Below, in pieces: positions 6,090 through 13,495 of a stretch of DNA of 13,534 nucleotides; the stretch's first letter is position 1; the number at the start of each line of letters is the position of its first letter. A program made the position numbers and the translations under genes. Below the pieces are notes generated by a model that saw only the letters and a list, made by a program, of their open reading frames with translations, was not told the origin of the DNA and made no database searches. This DNA is from Vulcanimicrobiota bacterium (GTDB lineage Bacteria > Vulcanimicrobiota > Vulcanimicrobiia > Vulcanimicrobiales > Vulcanimicrobiaceae), in NCBI GenBank assembly GCA_003155175.1, contig PMFP01000049.1, forward strand, positions 2,036 through 15,569, in the 5' to 3' direction.

Positions 6090-7775
6090 TTAATACGTCC
6101 TGACCGTGGGTTCGTACTTGGTGATCGTAATTCCGCGCGAGTAGTCGAGCTTCGGCGTTCCGTCGGGCTCGCGCCACGCAAGCGTGTGCTTCATCCACTT
6201 CTCGTCGTCGCGTTCGGGAAAGTCGGTGCGCGCCTGGGCGCCGCGAGACTCCTGGCGCTCGAGCGCGCCTTTGGACAAGCATAGGGCCGCGTCGATGAGA
6301 AAGTCGGTCTCGAGCGCTCCGATCAGGTCGGTATTGAACGTCGACGATTTGTCCATGACGTAGGCGCTCTTGTCGAACTCTTTGCGAACTTCGACGACTT
6401 GGTCGTAGGTTTGCGCCAGGCCGCGCGCGTCGCGGAAGATGAAGGCGCCTTCGCTCATCGCGCCGTTCATCTTGTGGCGCAAAGCCGGAGCGCGCACGCC
6501 GCTGGGGCGCGCCAAGAGCTCGTTGATCCGGTCGCGCTCGGCGGCGAGCGTCCGGCCGGACGGGCGAACGTCGCCGATCTCCTTGACGTACTGCGAGGCG
6601 TGCTTGGCGGCCCGTGCGCCGAACACGATCGTCTCCAGCAGCGAGTTGCCGCCGAGCCGGTTTGCGCCGTGCACGCTCACGCAGGCGCACTCGCCCGCGG
6701 CGTAGACGCCCGGCACGCGGGTGGCGCCGAACTTGTCGGTCTCGATGCCGCCCATGGTGTAGTGGGCGCCCGGGAGAATCGGAATCGGCTCGTTGACGGC
6801 GTCTTTTCCGGTCGCGTCGAGCGCGAGCTCGCGAATTTGCGGGAGGCGCTCGAGAATCTTCTCGCGCCCGAGATGGCGCATGTCGAGCAGCACGCAGCCC
6901 TCGACGCCGCGGCCCTCCAGGATTTCCGTCCACTCGGCGCGGGAGACGACGTCGCGCGAAGCGAGCTCGCCTTTGTTGGGCGCGTACTTGAACATGAAGC
7001 GCTCGCCGGCCGAATTGAGCAGGTAGGCGCCCTCGCCGCGCGCCCCTTCCGTCATGAGAACGCCGTTTTCCTTAAGCGTGGTGGGGTGGAACTGCATGAA
7101 CTCCATGTCCATGAGGGGCAGTCCGGCCTTGTACGCGATCCCCATGCCGTCGGCCGTCGATGCATATCCGTTCGTCGTCTTGAGGTACATGCGCCCGGCG
7201 CCGCCGGTCGCGAAAATCGTCGCCTTCGCCGCGATCTCTTCGAGCTCGCCGTTGCGCATGTTGTAGGCGACGACGCCGGTCCCGATGCCGTCGTCGACCG
7301 ACAGTGCGGTGCAGAAGTATTCTTCGTAGACTTTGACGTTGAAGCGCTCGAGCTGCTCCCACAGCGTGTGCAGGATCACGAGCCCGGTGACGTCGGCCGA
7401 ATAGCACGTGCGTTGAACGCCCGCTCCGCCGAAGGGGCGCTGAGCGATTTTTCCATCGGGCAGCCGCGAGAAGATGCATCCGCGATGCTCGAGCCAGATG
7501 ATCTGCTTGGGGGCGTCCTCGCACATCGCCGCTATGGCGTCCTGATCCCCGAGATAGTCCGACCCCTTGACCGTGTCGAACGTGTGAGCCTCCGGCGAGT
7601 CCTCCTCGCGATTGCCCAGCGCGGCGTTGATTCCGCCCTGTGCCGCCCCGGAGTGGCTGCGTACCGGATGCATCTTGGAGACGATGGCGACGTCGGCGCC
7701 GTTTTCGGCGGCCTCTACGGCAGCGCGCATTCCCGCCAAGCCGCCGCCAATGACGACTACGTCGTGCTTGATCAC
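6090..7775 (-). CDS. sdhA: Succinate dehydrogenase/fumarate reductase flavoprotein subunit
   Basis: A 561-residue FAD protein that interconverts succinate and fumarate. The Rossmann motif GGGLAGM lies at residues 10-16. RSHSGAAQGG contains His41, the position of covalent FAD attachment in this family. HPTTL, TEGARGEGAYL (catalytic Arg), GAHYTMGGI and HGANRLGGNSLLE follow in normal order. The C-terminus ends in the usual WREPDG...ITITKYEP segment. No Tat or other signal is present, so the enzyme is cytoplasmic, unlike periplasmic MfrA. GTG 7775 is chosen because AAAGG lies five bases upstream and the protein then begins directly with the FAD fold. A longer frame to 7877 would translate the hairpin repeats as Pro/Lys-rich filler. 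It heads the sdhA-sdhB-CCG operon, with a probable promoter at about 7881-7890. Direction in vivo (oxidation or fumarate reduction) is not decided by sequence. Confidence 0.94.
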   Translation of the reverse strand: MIKHDVVVIGGGLAGMRAAVEAAENGADVAIVSKMHPVRSHSGAAQGGINAALGNREEDSPEAHTFDTVKGSDYLGDQDAIAAMCEDAPKQIIWLEHRGCIFSRLPDGKIAQRPFGGAGVQRTCYSADVTGLVILHTLWEQLERFNVKVYEEYFCTALSVDDGIGTGVVAYNMRNGELEEIAAKATIFATGGAGRMYLKTTNGYASTADGMGIAYKAGLPLMDMEFMQFHPTTLKENGVLMTEGARGEGAYLLNSAGERFMFKYAPNKGELASRDVVSRAEWTEILEGRGVEGCVLLDMRHLGREKILERLPQIRELALDATGKDAVNEPIPILPGAHYTMGGIETDKFGATRVPGVYAAGECACVSVHGANRLGGNSLLETIVFGARAAKHASQYVKEIGDVRPSGRTLAAERDRINELLARPSGVRAPALRHKMNGAMSEGAFIFRDARGLAQTYDQVVEVRKEFDKSAYVMDKSSTFNTDLIGALETDFLIDAALCLSKGALERQESRGAQARTDFPERDDEKWMKHTLAWREPDGTPKLDYSRGITITKYEPTVRTY

Positions 7776-7793
7776 GTTGACCTTTCCCCATTT

Positions 7794-7830
7794 GGGGGTG
7801 AACGGGTGGCCGTGCGCCCCGATTTTTTTT
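7794..7830 (+). repeat. Hairpin/T-tract repeat, copy 3
   Basis: Head GGGGGTGAAC, an imperfect hairpin (CGGG pairing with CCCG around GC-rich sequence) and T8. It lies within the presumed sdhA leader, in reverse orientation to sdhA, and is directly followed by copy 4. As a plus-strand terminator it would have no gene to terminate, since the nearest upstream plus-strand gene ends at 4173. In the sdhA message it would be read as its complement, with an A tract in place of the U tract. Confidence 0.7.
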
Positions 7831-7859
7831 GGGGGGTGAACGGCGGCCGCCCCGTTTTT
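7831..7859 (+). repeat. Hairpin/T-tract repeat, copy 4
   Basis: A shorter copy abutting copy 3: head GGGGGGTGAAC, the GC palindrome GGCGGCCGCC, then CCGTTTTT. The head sequence GGGTGAAC at 7834-7841 is perfectly complementary to GTTCACCC at 7872-7879, so an 8-base-pair outer stem can enclose the inner hairpin. The outer right arm borders the probable sdhA promoter. Confidence 0.7.
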
Positions 7860-7880
7860 AGGAGGAGCCTTGTTCACCCT

Positions 7881-7890
7881 ATATTATCCT
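7881..7890 (-). promoter_or_regulatory. Probable sdhA promoter (-10 region)
   Basis: On the minus strand this reads AGGATAATAT, an AT-rich -10-like island in a very GC-rich region, about 105 bases before the sdhA start. No convincing -35 hexamer is visible. The complement, TATATTAT, could equally serve dnaE on the plus strand, so the site may be bidirectional. The transcript toward sdhA would begin near GGGTGAAC and then run through the complements of repeat copies 4 and 3. Confidence 0.4.
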
Positions 7891-7975
7891 TGAGAGGCGC
7901 CACCCCCCATGACCTTGGTCGCCGAAGGCCGCGGCGGACCGGCGGGCGCTCGGCAACTACGGCAAACGACGCAGC

Positions 7976-8005
7976 CCGCCGGGAAGGTTGCGGAGTCCCC
8001 GGCGG
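7976..8005 (+). promoter_or_regulatory. Hairpin in the dnaE leader
   Basis: CCGCCGGG at 7976-7983 and CCCGGCGG at 7998-8005 form a perfect 8-base-pair stem with a 14-base loop, ending 15 bases before the dnaE GTG. Nearby GCAAC (from about 7953) can pair with GTTGC inside the loop, hinting at alternative folds. No T tract follows. It could modulate dnaE translation, or simply reflect high GC content. It does not match a riboswitch consensus that I know. Confidence 0.35.
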
Positions 8006-8020
8006 TTTAGTTTCCGACAC

Positions 8021-11000
8021 GTGCGCGAGTTCGTTCATCTCCACGTCCATTCCGAATATTCGCTCCTCGACGGCGCCTGCAGAGTGGACGGTTTGGTTCG
8101 CCGTGCCGCCGAGAACGGGTCTCCGGCGGTCGCCCTCACCGATCACGGCGTGATGTACGGCGCGATGGAGTTCTATTATGCCGCGCGGAAAGAGCGCCTC
8201 ACGCCGATCATCGGATGCGAGGCGTACGTCGCGCCGCGCGGGCGCTACGACCGCACGGTTCGGGACGAAGCTCACGTGACGCTGCTGGCCGCCGACCTGG
8301 TGGGCTACCGGAATCTGATCGCGCTCATCTCCAAAGGCTTTACCGAAGGCTATTACTACAAGCCGCGCATCGACTTGGACTTGCTCGAGAAGCACAACGA
8401 CGGCTTGATCGTCCTGTCCGGCTGCATGTCCGGACTCGTCGCGGCCCCGCTGCTCAAGAACGACTACGAGACGGCGGTGAAGAACGCCAAGACCTACGTC
8501 GAGATCCTCGGCGATCGCTTCTACATCGAAGTCATGCGTCACGGAATGCCTGAGGAGACGGTCATCAACGACGGCCTCGTCAAGATCGCCCGGCAACTCG
8601 ATATTCCGATCGTTGCGACCAACGACTCGCACTACTTGGACCGGCGCGACGCTCCCGCGCACGACGTGCTGCTGTGCATCGGCACCGGCAAAACCGTCTC
8701 GGACACCAGCCGAATGAAGTTCTACTCCGATCAGTTCTACGTCAAGAGCGCCGACGAGATGCACGAGCTCTGGGCCGACCTTCCCGAGGCGTGCGAGAAT
8801 ACGCTCAAGATTGCCGACCGCATCGACATCAAACTCCCCGAGACGATCTTCCACGTGCCGCAGTTTCCCGTTCCTCAGGCCGATCCGCCGGGATTGCTCG
8901 ATCAGGAGAAGAGCGACGCGCAGTACTTGCGGGAGATTTGCGAAGAGGGCATGCTCGAGCGCTACGGGCCCGAGCGCGCCGCATCGGACGCGGCGCTGCG
9001 CGAGCGGCTCGAGTACGAGCTGGGCGTCATCATCAAAATGGGGTTTGCGTCGTACTTTCTCATCGTCTGGGATTTCATCAAGTACGCACGCGACCGCGGG
9101 ATTCCGGTCGGCCCCGGACGCGGCTCGGCCGTCGGATCGCTCGTCGCCTATTGCTTGAGGATTACCGACCTCGACCCGATCGCGTTCAACCTCTTTTTCG
9201 AGCGCTTCCTCAACCCCGACCGGATCTCGATGCCCGACATCGACACCGATTTTTGCGTCGAGCGCCGCGACGAAGTCATCCAGTACGTGCGCAAGAAATA
9301 CGGGAAGGATCGCGTCGCGCAGATCGTGACCTTCGGCACGATGGCCGCGCGCGCCGCGGTGCGCGACGCGGGCCGAGCCCTGGGCGTTCCGCTGCCCGAC
9401 GTGGATCGCATCGCCAAGCTGATTCCGTCCGGGCCGACCGGCCTCTCGATTCCTCAGGCAGTCGAACAGATCGGGGAGCTCAAGTCGCTCTACAACACCC
9501 GGCCGGAGCTTCGCAAGCTGCTGGACACGGCGCGCGACATCGAAGGCCTCGCGCGCAACGCCGGCACGCACGCCGCCGGCGTGGTCATCTCTTCGTCGCC
9601 GCTTACGGACCACACGCCGCTCGTTCGCTTCGGAGGCGACAACGCGCCCGACGAAGCGACGAACACGCAATACGACATGGTCTGGGTCGAGAAGATCGGC
9701 TTGCTCAAGATGGACTTCCTCGGGCTGAGGAACTTGACGGTGATGCACCGGGCGGTCGAAGAGATTCGCCGGACGACCTCGCCCGGCTTCGATCTTGCGA
9801 AGATTCCCGTCGACGACCGGACGACGTTCGAGATGCTCGGCCGCGGAGAGACGATGGGCGTCTTCCAACTCGAGTCGGAAGGCATGCGACGCGTCTGCGT
9901 CGACCTCAAGCCGTCGCGCTTGGAAGACATCATCGCGCTGGTCGCGCTCTACCGGCCGGGGCCGATGGAGTGGATTCCGCAGTATATCGCGATCAAGCAC
10001 GGGCGCCAAAAGCCCCGCTACCTGCACCCCAAGCTCGAGCCGATTCTCGCCGAGACGTACTCCATCGCGTGCTACCAAGAGCAAGTCATGCAGATCGCGC
10101 GCGACGTGGCCGGCTTCACGCTGGGCGAGGCCGACGAGCTGCGCAAGGTCATGGGGAAGAAGCAGCGCGAGAAAATTCCCATGTACCGCGAGAAGTTCGT
10201 CAAAGGCGCGCTGGAGGTTTCCGGAATCTCGCACGATCTCGCCGAAAAGATCTTTGCGTTCGTCGAACCGTTCGCCGGATACGGCTTCAACAAGTCGCAC
10301 GCCGCCGCGTACGCGTGGATCGCCTACCAGACGGCGTTTCTCAAGGCGAACCATCCGCTGCCGTACTTTGCGGCGCTGATGAGCTCGGTGCGCGACCGGA
10401 CCGACAAGCTCGCCGAGTACATCGCCGAAGCATCCCACATGGGGATCGAGGTCCTGCCTCCCGACGTCAACGAGTCGCTGGTGGACTTCGGCGTCGTGGG
10501 AGAACGCATCCGCTTCGGTTTGGCGGCCGTCAAAGGCGTCGGCGAAGGCGCCGTCCGGAGCCTCATTTCGGCGCGCGATCGCGACGGTGCGTTTACCGAT
10601 CTGTTCGATCTCGCTCGCCGCGTCGATTCCAAGCAGGTCAACAAGCGCGTATTCGAGGCGCTCGTCAAGTGCGGAGCGCTCGACGCGCTTCCCGGCAACC
10701 GTGCCGAAAAGCTCGCCGCGGTGGAAGCGGCGATGGACCTGGCCGCCCGCTCGACGCGCGATGCCGAGATGGGGCAAGCGTCGCTGTTCGGCGGCGCGGC
10801 CGCCGAGCACGCGCCGACGCTCGCACCGCGATTGCCGTCGCGGCCGTCTCCGACGCGTCGCGAAATGCTGGCTTGGGAAAAGGAGACGCTCGGCATCTTC
10901 GTGTCCGGACATCCGCTCGCCGAAGGGCAAGCCGCGCTGCTGCGCGCGGGCGCGACGCTCGTGAAAGATTTGCGCGCGCTCGAGGACGGCGCGATGGTTA

Positions 11001-11503
11001 CGGTCGGGGGCATCGTGACGAGCGCTCGGCGCACGACGACCAAGAGCGGCCAGCCGATTCTCGTCGCGCAAATCGAGGACACGACCGGCTCGGTGGACGT
11101 GGTCGCGTTCTCGAAACTCTACGCGCAGGTCGAGCGCGCGTTCGTTCCCGACGCGGTGCTGATCGTCAAGGGGCAGGTACGGTTGCGCGAACGGCCGGGC
11201 AGCACGCTAGGGGAAGAACCGCCGGTGGATTTGAGCGTAGCCGCAAACGAAGTGCAAGCGTTTCAGATACCCGCCGGTGGCGAGGCCCAGCGCCCGCGGG
11301 GCTGGCACGTGGACGTATCCAAGCGAGAACAGATCGACCGGCTGGCGGCGGTGCTCGACGAATGGCCGGGCGAGGTTCCCATCGTCCTGCACGCACCGGG
11401 GCGGTCGCAGCGCGCGGCCAAGAACGTCTCGGCCGACCCGCGCATCCGGTTCGAACTCGAACGCGTTTTCGGCGCCGGAAACGTGCGGGAGGGCGCGCCG
11501 TGA
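8021..11503 (+). CDS. dnaE: DNA polymerase III alpha subunit
   Basis: The replicative polymerase catalytic subunit, 1160 residues. The PHP domain opens with HLHVHSEYSLLDG and continues with LTDHG, CEAYV, HVTLL, SGCMSG and NDSHY, so the metal ligands look intact. The palm has GPGRGSAVGS, PDIDTDF (Asp406 and Asp408) and KMDFLGL (Asp565), matching the three catalytic aspartates. NAGTHAAGVVIS lies between. QASLF at 919-923 is a good beta-clamp-binding motif, and an OB fold starts near residue 990 (VTVGGIVTSARRTTTKSG), followed by a short C-terminal domain. Length and motif positions closely follow E. coli DnaE. GTG 8021 is chosen because it places the PHP histidines normally; the in-frame TTG at 7988 would add 11 basic residues. 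Neither has a good ribosome-binding site. It is the first gene of an operon with the HAD phosphatase and ftsQ. Confidence 0.96.
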   Translation: MREFVHLHVHSEYSLLDGACRVDGLVRRAAENGSPAVALTDHGVMYGAMEFYYAARKERLTPIIGCEAYVAPRGRYDRTVRDEAHVTLLAADLVGYRNLIALISKGFTEGYYYKPRIDLDLLEKHNDGLIVLSGCMSGLVAAPLLKNDYETAVKNAKTYVEILGDRFYIEVMRHGMPEETVINDGLVKIARQLDIPIVATNDSHYLDRRDAPAHDVLLCIGTGKTVSDTSRMKFYSDQFYVKSADEMHELWADLPEACENTLKIADRIDIKLPETIFHVPQFPVPQADPPGLLDQEKSDAQYLREICEEGMLERYGPERAASDAALRERLEYELGVIIKMGFASYFLIVWDFIKYARDRGIPVGPGRGSAVGSLVAYCLRITDLDPIAFNLFFERFLNPDRISMPDIDTDFCVERRDEVIQYVRKKYGKDRVAQIVTFGTMAARAAVRDAGRALGVPLPDVDRIAKLIPSGPTGLSIPQAVEQIGELKSLYNTRPELRKLLDTARDIEGLARNAGTHAAGVVISSSPLTDHTPLVRFGGDNAPDEATNTQYDMVWVEKIGLLKMDFLGLRNLTVMHRAVEEIRRTTSPGFDLAKIPVDDRTTFEMLGRGETMGVFQLESEGMRRVCVDLKPSRLEDIIALVALYRPGPMEWIPQYIAIKHGRQKPRYLHPKLEPILAETYSIACYQEQVMQIARDVAGFTLGEADELRKVMGKKQREKIPMYREKFVKGALEVSGISHDLAEKIFAFVEPFAGYGFNKSHAAAYAWIAYQTAFLKANHPLPYFAALMSSVRDRTDKLAEYIAEASHMGIEVLPPDVNESLVDFGVVGERIRFGLAAVKGVGEGAVRSLISARDRDGAFTDLFDLARRVDSKQVNKRVFEALVKCGALDALPGNRAEKLAAVEAAMDLAARSTRDAEMGQASLFGGAAAEHAPTLAPRLPSRPSPTRREMLAWEKETLGIFVSGHPLAEGQAALLRAGATLVKDLRALEDGAMVTVGGIVTSARRTTTKSGQPILVAQIEDTTGSVDVVAFSKLYAQVERAFVPDAVLIVKGQVRLRERPGSTLGEEPPVDLSVAANEVQAFQIPAGGEAQRPRGWHVDVSKREQIDRLAAVLDEWPGEVPIVLHAPGRSQRAAKNVSADPRIRFELERVFGAGNVREGAP

Positions 11504-12303
11504 GCCGGATCCGGCTCGTCGCATTCGATTTGGACGGAACGCTGATCGGGCGCGGCACGGGCGTGAGCCGTCGCGTTCTCGACTGCGTCGGGCGCATGCT
11601 GAGCGCGGGCGTGCGGGGGTGCGTCGTGACCGGGCGGATGTACAAAGCGGCCTTGCCCTTCGTGCGCGAGCTAGGCCTGGACGGACCCGTCATCTGCTAT
11701 CAAGGCGCAGCCGTCGTCGATTCGTCGACCGACGAGGTCCTGCGCGACGTTCCCCTGGGAAACCGCGAGGTGCTCGAACTCGTGCGACTCTTCGACGGCG
11801 ACCGGGTGCACCTGCAGCTCTACCGGAACGATAACTATTATTGCGAGGCGCGCAGCCGCTTTTCGGACCTCTACGCGGAGATCACCGGATTCGAACCCGT
11901 GGTCGTCGATTCTCTGGCCGCCACGTTCGCCGGCAGTCCGGCAACCAAAGCGGTCGTCGTCGCCGACGTTCCGGAGGCCGAGAGCCAGGAACGCCGGCTG
12001 GCCGAGTATTTCGGCGCGCGAGCGTACGTCACGCGCAGCTATCCTGAATTTGTCGAAGTGCTCAACCGCGACGTGGACAAGGGCGAGGCCCTGCGCTTCG
12101 TTGCCGCCCGGCACGGGATCGACATGCGTGACGTTCTGGCGATCGGCGATTCCTGGAACGACGTGCCGCTGCTTGAGGCGGCCGGAATCGGCGTCGCCAT
12201 GGGATCGGGGCCACCCGAACTTCTCGCCGTCGCGGCCGAGGTCGTGGCCGGCGTCGAGAACGACGGCGTGGCCGACGCGCTCGAAAAGTTCGTGCTTGCT
12301 TGA
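11500..12303 (+). CDS. HAD-superfamily hydrolase, Cof-type phosphatase
   Basis: A 267-residue cytoplasmic phosphatase of the Cof/IIB HAD subfamily, which usually dephosphorylates small phosphorylated metabolites. All four HAD motifs are present: FDLDGTL near the N-terminus with the nucleophile and acid/base aspartates, VVTGR, DKGEALRF with the motif III Lys, and GDSWNDVPLL with the metal-binding aspartates. The large cap between motifs II and III fits type IIB. GTG 11500 overlaps the dnaE stop by four bases (GTGA) and is preceded by a strong GGGAGGG six bases upstream, so translation is probably coupled to dnaE. The substrate cannot be told from sequence; close relatives act on sugar phosphates, nucleotides or cofactor intermediates. 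Confidence 0.92.
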   Translation: MSRIRLVAFDLDGTLIGRGTGVSRRVLDCVGRMLSAGVRGCVVTGRMYKAALPFVRELGLDGPVICYQGAAVVDSSTDEVLRDVPLGNREVLELVRLFDGDRVHLQLYRNDNYYCEARSRFSDLYAEITGFEPVVVDSLAATFAGSPATKAVVVADVPEAESQERRLAEYFGARAYVTRSYPEFVEVLNRDVDKGEALRFVAARHGIDMRDVLAIGDSWNDVPLLEAAGIGVAMGSGPPELLAVAAEVVAGVENDGVADALEKFVLA

Positions 12304-13052
12304 AGCGCAACGACGCACGGCGGGTCCGGCGGCGCGGCCCTTCGCGCGCCGCGCGCCTGCGTCCCTATTGGGTGGTCTTGGCGCTGTTGCTCGCGGCCGG
12401 CGTTGCGGCCGCGTTCTTTGGGGCCAGTTGGCAGGGGTTCGCGCCCAAGCGCGTTGACGTCATCGGCAATAGCGTGGTTCCGCGACAAGACGTTCTGCTG
12501 GCCGCCGGCGTCAGAACGGACCGCAGCATGTGGTTGCAAGACACGCACGCCATGGCCGGGCGCATCGAGGCGTTGCCGTACGTAGCCGATGCGGCGGTCC
12601 ATCGCGTGCCGCCCTCCGAGATCGTGATCGTCATAAGGGAACGCGTTCCGCTCGCCGTCGCGGACAACGGGTTTAGCAGCGCCATCGTGGACCGCAACCT
12701 CCGCGTGCTCGCGCCGGCAACGCAGCACGAGAAGATGGCGCACTTCCTGCTGCCCCCGGGCACGCCGCTCGATCCCGGGCGAACGCTCGGCGATCCCGCG
12801 CCGCAGATGGCTGCGGACCTCGACGTGTTGACTGCCGCACAAGTCGACGTCGCGTCGCTGGAGGTTGACAAGTACGGACAGCTCTCGGCGACGCTGCGGG
12901 ACGGCACGCGCGTGCTGTTCGGCGACGATGCGGACCTTGCGGCTAAGGCTCGCCTGTTGCCCACGATTCGCGCGAAACTCGCGCAATCGCCGCAACCAGT
13001 CGCCGCCATCGATTTACGGGCCCTCGCCACGCCCGTCGTCGTCTACAAGTAA
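12300..13052 (+). CDS. ftsQ: Cell division protein FtsQ/DivIB family
   Basis: A 250-residue bitopic division protein, one of the proteins that link the Z-ring to septal peptidoglycan synthesis. The first 22 residues are strongly basic and cytoplasmic. One membrane helix follows at about 23-42 (YWVVLALLLAAGVAAAFFG). A POTRA domain starts near residue 49 (KRVDVIGNSVVPRQDVLLAAG) and includes LPYVADAAVHRVPPSEIVIVI, quoted as LPYVADAAVHR then VPPSEIVI. The beta domain holds the typical ERVPLAV, IVDRNLRVL and DLRALATPVVVYK segments. TTG 12300 overlaps the HAD stop by four bases (TTGA); the ribosome-binding site is weak, so coupling is likely. ftsA and ftsZ do not follow; the operon ends at a terminator. 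The family call is good, though FtsQ proteins diverge strongly. Confidence 0.85.
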   Translation: MKRNDARRVRRRGPSRAARLRPYWVVLALLLAAGVAAAFFGASWQGFAPKRVDVIGNSVVPRQDVLLAAGVRTDRSMWLQDTHAMAGRIEALPYVADAAVHRVPPSEIVIVIRERVPLAVADNGFSSAIVDRNLRVLAPATQHEKMAHFLLPPGTPLDPGRTLGDPAPQMAADLDVLTAAQVDVASLEVDKYGQLSATLRDGTRVLFGDDADLAAKARLLPTIRAKLAQSPQPVAAIDLRALATPVVVYK

Positions 13053-13064
13053 GCGGGCAAAAAG

Positions 13065-13097
13065 AAGCGAAGGGCGATCGGCGATCGCCCTTCGCTT
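13065..13097. terminator. Bidirectional intrinsic terminator
   Basis: Two 16-base arms, starting AAGCGAAGGGCG and ending CGCCCTTCGCTT, are perfectly complementary around a single central G, giving a stem of about 14 base pairs with a tight loop. Read on the minus strand, the hairpin is followed by CTTCTTTTT, a good tail for the secreted-protein gene. On the plus strand only TTT follows, so it ends ftsQ less ideally. It lies between two convergent genes. Confidence 0.85.
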
Positions 13098-13119
13098 TGG
13101 ATTCGGACGAGGTCCGGGA

Positions 13120-13461
13120 CTAGTGGCTCGTCAGGTCCTGGAACACCAGCACGGCACCGTTGTTGATCGAGACCTTGACCGAGTCGTTGGCTTGCAACTT
13201 GCTAAAGTCAACGGTCGGACGTCCCGCGACGAGCGTCGCCTTGGCGCCGTTGTCCATCACGACGAGGATATGTTGCGGGTCGACGACGCTGACGACCTTA
13301 ATCGTGTAGGTTCCCGGAGCAATCTGAGCCCCGGAGGCGCCGGTCGAGTTGCCGGCAGTCGAAACGGTCGCGGGCGCGGCACCGCCGGCCGGATCGGCGA
13401 GCGACGCGATCGGGAGTGCCAGTACGGCGCCGAATGCGACGACGAAGAGCGATCTATACAC
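13120..13461 (-). CDS. Small secreted protein, hypothetical
   Basis: A 113-residue exported protein. Residues 1-22 or so form a signal peptide: MYRS, a hydrophobic core (LFVVAFGAVLALPIA) and a probable signal peptidase I cut at SLA before DP. A Gly/Ala/Thr/Ser-rich linker to about residue 47 follows. The remaining residues alternate hydrophobic and polar (GTYTIKVVSVV, ILVVMDNGAKATLVAG, SVKVSINNGAVLVFQDL), predicting a small all-beta, OB-like barrel. No cysteine, lipobox or anchor is seen, so it should be free in the periplasm or medium. GTG 13461 is chosen for its GGAGAG site four bases upstream. I do not recognise a named family. It is transcribed toward ftsQ and ends at the shared terminator. 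Confidence 0.75.
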   Translation of the reverse strand: MYRSLFVVAFGAVLALPIASLADPAGGAAPATVSTAGNSTGASGAQIAPGTYTIKVVSVVDPQHILVVMDNGAKATLVAGRPTVDFSKLQANDSVKVSINNGAVLVFQDLTSH

Positions 13462-13495
13462 GGTCTCTCCAAAAAGCGCAGGGGTTTAGTACGGT

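Noticed and set aside
7776..7877. A 34-residue N-terminal extension of SdhA
   Set aside because: It would translate the hairpin repeats, lacks similarity to SdhA starts, and an AAAGG site positions GTG 7775 well. It does not resemble a Tat signal, having no twin arginine.
7941..8010. A possible c-di-GMP or cobalamin riboswitch before dnaE, suggested by short strings such as GGCAAAC and GGGAAGG
   Set aside because: The conserved cores and pairing order of those riboswitches are not present; only isolated short strings agree.
6399..8153. A 584-codon plus-strand frame opposite sdhA
   Set aside because: It mirrors the third-position GC pattern of sdhA, has no recognisable motif and runs across the intergenic repeats.
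7874..11071. A 1065-codon open frame on the minus strand, antisense to dnaE
   Set aside because: It lies opposite the strongly conserved DnaE and its translation is a low-information mix of Arg, Val, Asp and Leu without domains. High GC content and the dnaE codon pattern explain the lack of stops.
8674..11499. A long plus-strand frame inside dnaE running into the HAD gene
   Set aside because: Only the HAD part from 11500 is meaningful. The upstream part is an Arg-rich out-of-frame reading of dnaE, so a fused protein is not supported.
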